Both the position numbers and the translations under genes were made by a program. This document shows positions 33,737 to 43,815 of a stretch of 64,000 nt of DNA, one piece after another; position 1 is the first letter of the stretch; each line of letters starts with the position of its first letter. This DNA comes from Elephas maximus indicus (lineage: Eukaryota > Chordata > Mammalia > Proboscidea > Elephantidae): the NCBI RefSeq assembly GCF_024166365.1, contig NC_064822.1, positions 101,862,823 through 101,926,822 of the forward strand, written 5' to 3'. Under the pieces are notes generated by a model that had not been told where the DNA came from, did not search any database, and saw only the letters and a program-made list of their open reading frames with translations.

Positions 33737-34686
33737 TTACGAGTTCCCTAAACTTGTGTTTATCTGGAAATGTCTTAATTTCACCTTCATATTTAGGAGA
33801 CAGTTTTGATGGATATATGATTCTTGGCACGCATTTTTTTCCTTCAATTTTTTAAGTATGTCATCGCATTGCCTTCTTGCCTGCATGGTTTCTGCTGAGT
33901 AGTCTGAGCTTATTCTTATTGGCTCTCCTTTGTAGGTGACTTTTTGTTTATCCCTCGCTGCTCTTAAACTTCTCTCTTTATCTTTGGTTTTGGCACATTT
34001 GATTACAATATGTCTTGGTGACTTTCTTTTAACATCTGCCTTATGTGGAGTTCTATGAGCATCTTGGATAGATATCTTCTCATCTTTCACAATATCAGGG
34101 AAGTTTTCTGCCAATAAATCTTCAACAATTTTCTCTGTATTTTCTGTTATCCCTCCCTATTCTGGCACTGCCATCACTCTTAGGTTACTTCTCTTGATAG
34201 AGTCCCACATGATTCTTAAGGTTTATTCATTTTTTTTTAATTCTCTTACCTGATTTTTCTTCAAATATATTAGTGGCAAGTGACTTATCTTCGAGTTCAG
34301 AAATTCTAGCTTCTACTTGCTCAGTTCTGCTCCTCTGACTTTCTATTGAGCTGTCTAATTCTGTAATTTTATTGTTAATTTTCTGATTGCTGTCTGTCTA
34401 TGGATTTTTCCAGCTTATTAAACTTTTCATTATGTTCCTGAATAATCTTTCTAATTTCTTCAGTTGCTTTATCTGTGTGTTCCTTGGCTTGTTCTGCGTA
34501 TTGCCTCATTTCCTTCCTGATGTCTTGAAGGGTTCTGTATATTAAACTTTTGTATTCTGCATCTGGTAATTCCAGGAATGCACTTTCATCTAGAAGATCC
34601 CTGGATTCTTTGTTTTGAGAGCCTGTTGAGGTGATCATGTTCTGTTTCTTTATGTGACTTGATATTGACTGTTGTCTCCGAGCCAT
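33737..34686 (-). pseudogene. L1 ORF1 (RNA-binding protein), broken
   Basis: Starts at ATG 34686 (MARRQQSISS). Residues to about 103 are Glu/Lys-rich and coiled-coil-like. The C-terminal part at 34114-33737 keeps the L1 ORF1 signature phrases 'RTPHKADVKRKSPRHIVIKC' and 'ARDKQKVTYKGEPIRIS'. The segment 34115-34374 is out of frame. L1 ORF1 normally forms trimers that coat L1 RNA. Confidence 0.9.
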
Positions 34687-35971
34687 CTATGAATTATTGT
34701 ATTAGTTTATGCTTGTGTACTGTGTTGTAGCTGCTTGCTTTGTTTTGTTTTGGTATACCCCTATGGGTTGCTTGAGTGAGCTAGCTTGATTATTTTCATC
34801 TTTGGAGCTCTGGTATCCTATCCCCAGGTGGCTAGAGCTGTTATCAGGTATATCAGTCTAGGAGTCCATTCAGTTTTCTTGTATGAATTCAGCTCAGGCT
34901 TCCAGGTAGCTGATATCAAGTGTGTGGTACAGGGTCTGTCCTACAGTCTTAGAGGGGCAGGGGTGATTGGCGTATATATTGGTATCTGACTGCAGCAGGG
35001 AGTCACACTCTGAACAAGGCAGGGGGCTGAAAAATGACCCCCACGTATCTCTGAGGAAAACGTGTCTCTGTTCCCTAGAGTGTGCTGGTGGGTGGGTTCT
35101 ACAGAGGGACCATGGGTACCCAATATTTTTGGTTTTAAGGACTGAGAGGTATCAGTTATCTTTGGACCCCTGTCGCAGGTGGCTGGGTGACCTGAGTGGA
35201 GCTACCAGTCCTTAGGTCCCTGATGTGGGTAGGTGAGGACCTTGTTTAATAGGCAAAGCAATGTCAAACATCAAACACCCACATCTCCACCACACTGCTG
35301 AAATGGTTGGAGTTTGCCAACAAGGGCTATTCTCCCAGAATAGGCCCACACAGGTCCATGCATAAGGGAAAGGTGCTCAAGGTCCACGGACAGTTTATGC
35401 CTGGACAGGAGCCACTTCTGTCCCGAGCTCCCCAGTTAATGGAGCTAGCAGATTATCTTTTCCCCCCAGTTGCAAATTTTTTCCTTCCCCAAGGCCAGGA
35501 GGATGGCTCTAGGAGCTCCCCAGGGCCTATCTCAGGCCCAGGGATTCAGCTGCTGAAGCCGGCTTGGGGATGGGGGGGTGTGGTAAAATATACGCAAGTA
35601 CTTTGCTTTTGCCGAGAGCGCCGTTCTCCTCAGGTTCTGGAGGTGTGAGTAGGCTGTGTTGCTGGCTGCTTCTCCCTGAGGACACTGCGGCCGAACGCTT
35701 AGTACTAGCCCACCGCCACCGTCACCGCTACTCCCAGAATGGTGCCTGAGGGCTCCCCGCGATTGAGGTCCTATAAGTCCTCTCCACTTCTGAACGGTTT
35801 TTTCCTCTCCCTGCCCCTCAGTTCGTTGTCTAAGCTTGCCTTTGATGCTCTGGGCTCCCAGCGTATCACAAATATACTAGTTTCACTTGTTTTTTCGGGT
35901 CTTTGTTGTAAAGAGGGCTCACCAGAAGCGTCTGTCTATTCCGCCATCTTGGCTCTGCCTCTCTGCTTATT
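34687..35971 (-). promoter_or_regulatory. L1 5' UTR / internal promoter
   Basis: 1.28-kb 5' UTR. Its first bases on the minus strand contain CCAAGATGGCGG (plus-strand 35941-35952), the YY1-type motif found at the extreme 5' end of L1 elements in other mammals, where it positions the transcription start. Its presence supports an untruncated 5' end. Confidence 0.8.
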
Positions 35972-35988
35972 CCCCATTTGTTTTCTTT
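35972..35988. repeat. L1 target-site duplication, right
   Basis: CCCCATTTGTTTTCTTT, identical to 28390-28406. Confidence 0.95.
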
Positions 35989-36046
35989 ATTGTTGCTGTT
36001 TTTGTTTGTTTGCTTAAATTATTTTGAGTTGTGTTTATGTCACTTG

Positions 36047-36210
36047 GAAACTCTGGTGGCATAATGGTTGAGTGCTACAGCTGCTAACCAAAAGATCAGC
36101 AGTTGAAATCCACCAGGTGCTCCTTGGAAACTCTATGGGGTCAGTTCTACTCTGACGTATAGGGTCGTTATGAGTCGAAATCGGCTCCATGGCAACGGGT
36201 TTTATTTGGT
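36047..36210 (+). mobile_element. AfroSINE with target-site duplication
   Basis: Short-type full-length SINE with a perfect 13-bp duplication, TTTATGTCACTTG, at 36034-36046 and 36211-36223. Confidence 0.96.
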
Positions 36211-36223
36211 TTTATGTCACTTG

Positions 36224-36891
36224 TAACCAAAAGAGTCCTAATACATACAATGGTAAAATATATATATATATATAAAGCCAGTATTACGTGCCAAGCACTG
36301 ACTTCTGTGTCTTCCATGCATTATTTCATTTACTGTTCCCACAAACATACATTACATAATCTTGTAACTCAGATGGTAAACAACTATGTTCCCAATTATT
36401 TGAAAATGGAATGGGAAGAAATTAGCTTGAGGTTCAATTTGAAGTATTTGGATTAAGAAGAAGAGAGACATTTCTGACAGAGTCGTCCCAGTGTGGGATG
36501 GGTTGCCAAGACAGATGGTTGAATTGCCTTCTCAGGGGGTTAAAATAGGACAAATAGATACTCCTCTGGCCTTTTCCACATGGCATAATCTATTGGTATT
36601 TTTGACCATTCAATAATGACTCCAGTGGGTAGTAAAAAGTGGCTTGAAACTTGAAATAATTTTGAATCTAATGTGCTTGGGTGTGTGTGGTAATGTGGTA
36701 GTCTGCCTGGCTTTGTAAGTGACCCCTACCTGGAGGCAGGGATTTGAGTAGATGAAATCTCAGGGCTTCTTCTAGCCCTGTGATTTCCAAAATTTCTCAG
36801 GTTGTAATCAAGCTGTAAAGGATTAGAGATATGAGTCAAGAAGTTGTTACAGCATTAGTTTGATAATTCTTACTATTATTATTACTTTAAT
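36224..36891. other. Mostly unassigned, (TA)n tract
   Basis: A short (TA)n run lies at about 36259-36273. No recognised repeat or supported ORF otherwise. Confidence 0.45.
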
Positions 36892-37289
36892 AAAACCTGT
36901 TGCCACTGAATCAATTCTGACTCATGTAGACCCTGTATGGTACAGAATAGAACTGCTTCATTGGGTTTCCTTGGCTGCAATCTTTCCAGAAGCAAACCTC
37001 CAGGCCTTTCTTCTGTGATGTCACTGGGTGGGTTCGAACCACCAGCCTTTACATTAGTTGTTGTTTTTGTGTGCTATCGAGTTGATTCCAACTCCTGGCA
37101 CCCCTATAGGACAGAGTAGAACTGTCTCATAGGGTTTCCTAGGCTGTAATCTTTACGGGAGCAAATTGCCAGGTCTTGTCTTCCTTAGAGCTGCTGGTAG
37201 GTTCAAACCTCCAACCTTTAGGTTAGCAGCTAAGCACTTAACCATTGTACCACCAGGGTCCAGCACAAACTGCACCACTCAGGGATCCC
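36892..37289 (-). mobile_element. AfroSINE (long variant), SINE-interrupted
   Basis: Minus-strand SINE starting 'aaacctgttgccactgaatc' and reaching 'ggttcgaaccaccagccttt' at 37048. Its head end 'actgcaccactcagggatcc' reappears at 37270-37289, beyond a second SINE of the same orientation. Confidence 0.88.
37058..37262 (-). mobile_element. AfroSINE nested in SINE
   Basis: Complete long-variant SINE from 'ttgttgtttttgtgtgctat' to 'ccattgtaccaccagggtcc', inserted in the head of the SINE at 36892-37289. Confidence 0.9.
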
Positions 37290-37416
37290 GAGTACTTCAA
37301 AAGCACTATTATAGTCAATGAAGGGCTTTCATAGTCTTTATTTTATTTGATTCTAACATGAACCTTGCAATCAGGTATAATTTGGGTTACAGGCACGTAT
37401 ACAATGTTGCCTCTTT

Positions 37417-37698
37417 TTAAATCTGGGGCACTTGGTGTGTTCTTTGGAGACAGCTCTTGCAGGGGTTCCTATCTCTGTAGAGTCTGACTTTTCTGCACAC
37501 AGGTACTTTCTTTGAAGGCTCCTCAGCCTGGTGACCAGCACTTTTGGTAGAGTTTTTACAATGTGACTTAAGTCCAGGGGCCTGTCTGTGGAAAATAGTG
37601 CCTATGGCAGTTAGTTTTAAATTGCTGAATGATCTCTCACAGCTGGCAATGGAAATTGGGATGGCCAGTAGAAACTGCTCATTAGTGCCCCTCCTCAA
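37417..37698 (-). pseudogene. hAT transposase-like C-terminal remnant
   Basis: A 93-codon minus-strand frame contains 'IPISIASCERSFSNLKL', which closely matches the hAT-family dimerisation motif (pattern P-x-S/T-x-A-S-x-E-R-S-F-S-x-L-K-L). The match continues upstream in the DNA past the ORF start and fades after the motif. It is too short to be a working gene. It could come from an old hAT DNA transposon or a retrocopy of a hAT-derived host gene (ZMYM or ZBED type); I cannot separate these. Confidence 0.45.
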
Positions 37699-37766
37699 GC
37701 GGCACCCAGGGCATGCACCATGCCTGTCGTATCCTAGTAAAGCCTTTGCCTAAGCCTTTGCGCATA

Positions 37767-37924
37767 AACAAAACCTGTTGCTGTTGAGTCAATTTCGACT
37801 CATAGCAGCCCTATAGGACAGGGTAGAGCTGCCACGTAGGGTTTCAAAGGAGTGGCTGGTGGATTCAAACTGCCAACCTTTTGGTTGGCAGCTGAGCTCT
37901 TAACCACTGGGCCACCATGACTCC
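37767..37924 (-). mobile_element. AfroSINE (composite, SINE1 copy A)
   Basis: Minus-strand short-type SINE from 'aaacctgttgctgttgagtc' to 'gggccaccatgactcc'. It is followed directly by the 66-bp linker shared with 51563-51628. Confidence 0.92.
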
Positions 37925-37990
37925 ATATCAACTAAAACTCACCTAAAATGGCCCATATGTCTACAAAGATAAATGTGCCTATAGAATATG
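37925..37990 (-). repeat. 66-bp linker shared by two SINE pairs (copy A)
   Basis: Non-SINE sequence starting ATATCAACTAAAACTCACC and ending ATAGAATATG. It occurs again at 51563-51628 with the same length and about 87% identity, mostly transitions, and with SINEs in the same order and orientation on both sides. Confidence 0.88.
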
Positions 37991-38050
37991 TTGTTGTTTG
38001 TTAGGATATGCTGTGTGCCATAAAGTCAATTCTGACTTACAGAACCAGGT
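37991..38050 (-). mobile_element. AfroSINE 3' fragment (composite, SINE2 copy A)
   Basis: Only the RTE-like 3' end of a SINE: 'ttgttgtttgttaggatatg', 'gccataaagtcaattctgac', then an abrupt end near 38050. The matching SINE2 at 51629-51843 is complete, so copy A appears 5'-truncated. Confidence 0.8.
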
Positions 38051-38426
38051 ATCTTTGTTCGCTAACTCTGTAAATACACTCTGCTCTTCCAGCCTGTTCT
38101 CTGGGTCTGCTCCAGTTGGTTTATGTAAATTGCCCAAGATTCATAGAAGAATCTCTCATCTAATACTATGTCTCTCACCATATAGAGACATGTTTCCAGG
38201 GGAGACTCAGGCTCCGATGTCATGCCCTCCAAACTCGAGGAGGTATGTGCTAACTTGACCTTGGTTCTTGGGAAGCTCCCTTTAGCTAGAATACTGGAGT
38301 GTGTGTAGAGGGTTGCCAACATCCTCTCCCCAGGGAGAGCCCATAATGGGGCTTAGGTGACCCTCCGCTCTCCCGTCTGATCCTCTGATCTTCTCACTTC
38401 CTTAACACAGGCTGGATGGAGTTTAA
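38051..38426. other. No recognised feature
   Basis: Moderately GC sequence with no repeat family I recognise; the 86-codon ORFs on both strands are unsupported. Confidence 0.4.
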
Positions 38427-38757
38427 TTTTTTTTTTTAATTGAGATAAAATTCACGTAACATAAAATTCCCCATTTTAACCATTTTAGAGTATACAATTA
38501 AATCATTTTTTGTGAATTCACAATGTTTTCCAACCATCACCACTGATTCCAGGATATTTTCATCACCCCGAAAAGAAACCTCATACCCATTAAGCAGTCA
38601 CTCCCCTTTTCCCTTCCTCCCCAGTCCCTGGCATCCACTAATCTACTTTTTGTTTCAATGCATTTGCCTATTCTGGACATTTCATACAAATGGAATCATA
38701 CAATATGTGGCCTTTGGTGTCCGTCTTCTTTCAATTAGAAAAACATTTTCAAGATTT
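38427..38757 (-). mobile_element. Ancient L1 3' UTR fragment
   Basis: Reverse-complement L1M 3' end: 'gagataaaattcacgtaaca', 'ataaaattccccattttaac', 'aaccatcaccactgattcc', 'catacaaatggaatcataca'. Confidence 0.88.
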
Positions 38758-38902
38758 GGATGGGTTTTTGTTTAAGGGTTGCAGAACTGGTTGGAATCAT
38801 CCCTTTGAAAGTCCTGCATAGTTGGTTAAACTGTACTTGAAAAGTTCCATTTACCCACAGTCTTCAACTATAAATGTACTAACTCACTATATGTTTACAG
38901 AG

Positions 38903-39019
38903 GAGCCCTGGTAGCACTGTGGTTTGAGGGCTCAGCTGCTAACCAAAAAGTTGGCAGTTTGAATCCACCAGCTGCTTGCTATGTGTTGGAATCAACTCGA
39001 AAATAACAGGTTTGGTTTT
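38903..39019 (+). mobile_element. AfroSINE, internally deleted
   Basis: Plus-strand SINE head 'ggagccctggtagcactgtg' through 'gaatccaccagctgct', then a jump straight to the tail 'tgttggaatcaactcga'. About 50 bases of body are missing. Confidence 0.9.
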
Positions 39020-39439
39020 ATTATTATTATTATTTATTTCTGATTACAAAAATCTAGCAGTATTACTAGGTGTGTAGATCTAAGTTCTGGTCTTGGGCAA
39101 AAATCCTTTAACTGCTCCATAAATCCCAAAAGTAAATTGAGGATAGGTTAATAGATGATTTTTCAAGTTCCTTTTAACTTAAAAAATTTATCTTGATTTT
39201 CTGATTACAGTGTGCCTACTGTTGCCCAGGCCCCAATGACTCAGCTTATTGTTAGAAGGCAGGTGCTAACAAATCAGAGTGGGTTCGGGTTCAGTTCTTT
39301 CCTCTGGGCCTGTTAGCCCTGCACTGAGCAGAAGCCAAGTCCCTTCTTCTCTCCCCAATGAGTGATGTCAGTTCTATTACTTCTTCACAAAAAGTAACTT
39401 TAAGCAAATTCTATATAGTTGCAATGTAGCTTTAATCTA

Positions 39440-39780
39440 TTAAGAACCAATTATAACTGGGTATCACATGTTCATTGCAGAATCATTTTTAAAAGAAAAA
39501 AATTAGCACAATGTGCAATAGGGATGTGGGTAAATAAATTAGTGTACATCCATCTATTGTCATTTTAAAAAGTGTGGCCGAAGGACATTTAGTGACATAG
39601 ATCTATAAAGTGAAAAGTTACAAAACAGTACAGTTCCAATTTTTGTAAAATTGCATAGATCATGTAAAAGAGTATATACCTGCGTCCTAACGTGATTTTT
39701 AAAAATGACCTCTCTCTCCTTTTCTGTTTTTTTACTATGTTTTTGTGATAAGAAAAAATACAATGAAAACTTAAAATGGT
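39440..39780 (+). mobile_element. Probable ancient L1 3' UTR
   Basis: Phrases such as 'gggtaaataaattagtgtac', 'gtgaaaagttacaaaacag' and 'ccaatttttgtaaaattgca' match the terminal region of old L1 elements, plus strand. Confidence 0.5.
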
Positions 39781-39944
39781 TTACGGTTACCTACAACTAA
39801 GTCATGTGGATCAATGTTTCTGCTTAATTGTGATTTCCTTCTTAATATTTAACTACTATAGTTTCTGGAAGCAAAACCCTCTCTGGCAGGAAGTGACTCT
39901 AAGCTCCCCTGTTTGAGGTATAGTTGCTGTCTTGCTTTAACACT

Positions 39945-40010
39945 ATAGTCGTTTATTTTGCAAATATTTACTGAACACTTACTATGTGCCAGGGACAATT
40001 CTTTAATTTG
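39945..40010 (-). repeat. L2 3' scrap
   Basis: 'gcaaatatttactgaacact' and 'tactatgtgccagggacaat' match the L2 3' end in reverse. It is cut at the target site of the RTE at 40020. Confidence 0.55.
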
Positions 40011-40343
40011 AAAATTATGTTGCTGTTAGTTGCCAGTGAGTTGGCTCCAGCTCATGAAGACCTTACATATAAGAGAACAAAACGTTGCGTGGTTCTGTGC
40101 CATCTTCATGATTGTTGCTGTGTTTGACTTCATTGTTTTGGCTCTTGTGTCAGTCCATCTCACTGAAAGATTCCCTTGTTTTCACTAACCCTCTACATTA
40201 CCAAACACGATGTCCTTTTCTAGCAGTTGGACTTTCCTGATGACCTGTCCAATGTAAATGAGCCAAAGTCCCACTATCCTCAATTCTAAGGAGCATTCTG
40301 GCTGTACTTCTTTTAGGACTGATTTGTTTCTTCTTCTGGCAGT

Positions 40344-40509
40344 CCTGGTGGCACAGTGGTTAAAGAACTCAGGACAGCAAACCAAAGAACAACCAAAAGG
40401 ACAGCAGTTGGAATCCACTAGCTGCTCCTTGGAAACCCTACGGGGCAGTTCTACTCTGTCCTATAGGGTCTCTTTGAGTTGGAATTGACTCGGTGGCAGT
40501 CAGTTTTGG
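40344..40509 (+). mobile_element. AfroSINE nested in RTE
   Basis: Plus-strand SINE with a perfect 10-bp duplication TTCTGGCAGT at 40334-40343 and 40510-40519. The head carries a small insertion around 40370-40400 (ggacagcaaaccaaagaaca). Confidence 0.96.
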
Positions 40510-40876
40510 TTCTGGCAGTCCATGGTAAATTCAAGATTCTTTGCCAACACCACAGTTCTAATACATCAATTCTTCTGTCTTCCTCTTTCATTGTCTAGCT
40601 TTCTCATTTACATGAGGTGATTGAAAAGACATGGTGCACCTTAGTCATCAAGTGACATCTTTGTTTTTTTAAACGTTAAAGAAGTCTTTTGCAGCAGATT
40701 TACTCAATGTAATAGGTCATTTGATTTTGTGACTACTGCTTCCATGAGCATCGATTGTTACTCCAAGTAGAATGAAATCATTGACAACTACAATTTCATC
40801 TCTATTTGTCATGATGTTGTTTATCAGTCCAATTGTAAGGATTTTTGTTTTCCTCTCATTCACGTGTAATCCATAC

Positions 40877-41270
40877 TGTCTTAGTTATCTAGAGCCGTAC
40901 AACAGAAATACCACAAGTGGATGGCTTTAACAAACACAAATTTATTTCCTCACAATTTAGGAGGCTAAAAGTCTGAATTCAAAGTACTGGCTCTAGGGGA
41001 AGGGTCTCTGTCTTTGTTGGCTCTAAAGGAAGGTGCCTTACCTCTTCAACTTCTGCTTCCTGGTTCTTTGGAGATCTTCATGTGTCTTGGCATCTCTCTT
41101 AGCCCATCTCTTCTTTACTTGCTTGTTTAATCTCTTTTATATCTCAAAAGATATTAACTCAAGATTTATCCTACACTAATCTTGCCTCATTAACATAACA
41201 AAGACAACCGATTCCCAAATGGTTAGGATTTACAACATATATTCTGGGGGACATAATTCAATTCATAACG
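40877..41270 (-). mobile_element. Solo LTR nested in RTE
   Basis: Same family as the LTR at 15816-16322: 'tgtcttagttatctagagc' and 'ataccacaagtggatggctt' at one end, 'ggggacataattcaattcat' at the other. It has a 5-bp duplication CATAC/CATAT (40872-40876 and 41271-41275). About 110 bp shorter than its relative through internal deletion. Confidence 0.87.
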
Positions 41271-41322
41271 CATATTGAAGGTATAGTCTTTCACTTTCAT
41301 CAGTAAGTGCTTCAAAAATTAT

Positions 41323-41695
41323 GCAATATATAACCACACAAACCTGACTAGAATAATGCACATAATAGGAACTCATCTATTTGTTGCTGGTCAATTGTTC
41401 ACATTCCCAGTTTGGAGCTACAACATCCTTGGGCAGGACCAATCCCACACCTACAGTTGAATCTATCTCTCCCATAGCACACGCCTAGGCCAGGCTTTCT
41501 AATGGTGGCGTCATCCTCTGCCCAACACCACCTATGATTTTCCAATGAAAAACAAAAATAAAAATAACTAAAAACCTTTTTTCCTCATTCTAAAAGAACT
41601 CTGTGTTTATTGTAGAAAATTTGGAAGATAAAGAAAAATATAACAAAAAAAGTTGAGAAGGCCATTCAAAATCACACTGGTAAATTACATTTCTG
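41323..41695. other. No recognised feature
   Basis: Single-copy-looking sequence between the RTE and the next SINE. Confidence 0.4.
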
Positions 41696-41705
41696 CTGAA
41701 AGAAT

Positions 41706-41865
41706 GGAAGCCCTGGTGGCGTAGTGGTTTAGTGCTATGGCTGCTAACCAAAGGGTCAGCAGTTCGAATCCACCAGGTGCTCCTTGGAACTTTATGGGGC
41801 AATTCTACTCTGTCCTATAGGGTCACTATGAGTTGGAATCAACTCGACGGCACTGGGTTTTTTGG
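41706..41865 (+). mobile_element. AfroSINE with target-site duplication
   Basis: Full-length short-type SINE; CTGAAAGAAT at 41696-41705 is repeated as CTCAAAGAAT at 41866-41875. Confidence 0.95.
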
Positions 41866-41875
41866 CTCAAAGAAT

Positions 41876-42699
41876 AAATCCATGGAAGTGAAGAACCTTA
41901 GGAGATTGCATAAGGCTGATTTTCTCTTCATCATAATTATGAAATGAGAGAAACAAGCAGATCTTTTTTTTTTAATATACTGAAATATTCAGCCTTATGC
42001 ATGAAATAAGCAAATGAAAATTTGCTTTATAAAATTCAGTGTTTTAAAACCATGTACCTAGCATTATGGCTACCTCTCAACATTTTGGTCATAAATGATA
42101 GGTGGTCTAATTTTCATTGTATCCTTTATTAGCCTGAAGGGACCATCTAATTGAATTCCTAAATGCTACTGTGTTCCTCAAAACTGGGGCTAATTTTATC
42201 TCTGCTGATAAATATGAATAATATTTAACAAACTCAGTTAAGAGATCTCTATGAAGCATTCAGACACCTGTTTTATGCCCTTTAAAGAAATACAATACTT
42301 TTACAATAAAAAAGAACAGCAACAACAAAAAAAATACAATTAGCAGTAATTAATTTATCATAGCTTTGTAAAAGTGATATCTGTTTATTCAATATAGTAT
42401 CTAATATGAAAAAAAAAATATGAAGCAACCATTATTTGCCAGCCAACATTAATGCAAAATAAAATCAGGAGAGAAAAGAATAACTCTCTCCATTATACGT
42501 CCAGCACCACTGCAGGTATTTATTCAATTAATTCCAGCAAATAGAAGGTCCTCTGTGGTGAATGCTCCGTGGGTAATTTGCTCTGCAACGCCGAACTTTC
42601 AGTTTGCGATGGTGAGAAGAAACATGGAGTCAATGTAGGGGAAAGCAGAAACCCTCCGGGAAAGATCCAAGAAAGTGGGCTTGATAATAAGACCTAAAT
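41876..42699. other. No recognised feature
   Basis: AT-rich, no recognised repeat family or supported ORF. Confidence 0.45.
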
Positions 42700-43110
42700 T
42701 TATTCCATTTTTACTACATTCCAAGGTTCTCATTTAATTCTTACAAAGGTCCTAACTACCATATTTTTATGCAAATAACGTGTACCTTCTGTGTTTGTTT
42801 GCCAGCTGCAATCCCTACCCCAGGCATTTCTGTAAGTGCAATATGCTAATTTAAAAATTTTTTTTTACAAAAGCATGTGGAAGAGGATTGGCATGGCAGT
42901 GCTTGTGAGGGTGCCTCTTGGGGGGATGCCTCAGCCAGCAAACAAATGCAGCAGGCATACGTTATTTGTGTAAAAATACGTATTATCATCTCCATTTTAT
43001 AGATGAGGACTGTGGGGATTAGTTTATATAACTTGTCCAAGGTTAGGGGAAGAAGCAGCTCTCTCCCCCTAGTCCATCTGACTCTAGTATCATGCTTAAC
43101 CACTAGCTCT
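42700..43110 (-). repeat. MIR element, MITE-interrupted
   Basis: Left part 'ggttctcatttaattcttac' and right part 'tattatcatctccattttat', 'agatgaggactgtggg' and 'tgcttaaccactagctct' form one reverse-orientation MIR split by the element at 42759-42980. Confidence 0.75.
42759..42980. mobile_element. 222-bp TA-flanked MITE
   Basis: Terminal inverted repeats of at least 47 bp (42763-42809 against the reverse complement of 42932-42978) share 38 of 47 bases, including AAATAACGT and TTTGTTTG. TA dinucleotides flank both ends (42757-42758, 42981-42982), and the split MIR rejoins when the element plus one TA is removed. This fits a non-autonomous Tc1/mariner-type transposon. The interior is non-coding; the family was not named. 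Confidence 0.78.
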
Positions 43111-43771
43111 AATGATTCCTTTAGGGAGTAGTAGCAAGGTCAGCCACAATTTAAATTCCATTTAGTAAATATTGTTAGTCCTGGCCATACTCCCAGAGCC
43201 GTGATATGGTTGCTCTCCTCTAGGAATTTGTAGTGTTATTAGAAATAATTATAGGATAAAAGGCAGTATATAATTCAATTCCAAATTGGGTATAACCAAG
43301 AACCAAAATATTTGCTATAGAAAATACATACTTTGGACGTTCAAAAATTCTGATACGTGGAGAATTTTCGATCTTACTCTTTTTTTTTTTTTTGACCATG
43401 TATGCAACTAAACAAAGCGAATTGTATAAAAACAAAACATAATCTGGGGAAACCATTAAATCGTTCGGCATGAAAGTTATCTCTTAAAATTAAGTAACAG
43501 CCCTGTGATTCCTGTGGCTTATCTTATCCACGGTATTAACAATGAAGAATTATAGGCAAGGAAGATAGTGTCTCTCTCCTGGCACATACCAGGGTCTGAA
43601 ACACCTTCTAATTAGATGCGAAATGGTAACATGTTTTTAAAAAGAGGGGATATGGTAAGACGGATCATTGCATAAAGAATCAAATCCCTGAACTTCCATT
43701 TCTTAACTGTGTGTGTGATCTTAGGTAAGTGTCTCAGCCTTTCAAATTCTTGGCTTCCCTACTTGTTTAAA
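43111..43771. other. No recognised feature
   Basis: Contains a T run at about 43380-43393. No recognised repeat or ORF. Confidence 0.4.
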
Positions 43772-43815
43772 AAATATATATATATATGTATATATACATA
43801 CACACACATATATAT
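43772..43815. repeat. TA/CA microsatellite
   Basis: Compound simple repeat of alternating TA, TG and CA dinucleotides. Confidence 0.9.

Larger units (their letters stand above)
28407..35971 (-). mobile_element. Full-length L1 LINE
   Basis: Complete L1 of 7.56 kb in reverse orientation, bounded by a perfect 17-bp target-site duplication. From the right: 5' UTR 34687-35971, ORF1 33737-34686, a spacer of about 0.5 kb, ORF2 29409-33223, then a 3' UTR of about 1 kb ending in a T run (poly(A) on its own strand). Both ORFs are interrupted, so the copy is dead. No other repeat has inserted into it, which makes it one of the younger large insertions in the window. Confidence 0.96.
40020..41314 (-). 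mobile_element. RTE LINE, 5'-truncated, with two nested insertions
   Basis: Minus-strand RTE 3' region: 'ttgctgttagttgccagtga' at the 3' terminus, 'aaggagcattctggctgtac', 'cacgtgtaatccatactg' and 'ttcatcagtaagtgcttcaa'. A 9-bp duplication AAAATTATG lies at 40011-40019 and 41315-41323. Removing the SINE (40344-40509) and the LTR (40877-41270) leaves a continuous RTE. The remaining coding region is broken. Confidence 0.93.

Noticed and set aside
37925-37990. Segmental duplication as the explanation for the shared 66-bp linker
   Set aside because: Homology does not extend past the SINE1 3' end, and locus A is cut inside SINE2. Not fully excluded without a genome search.
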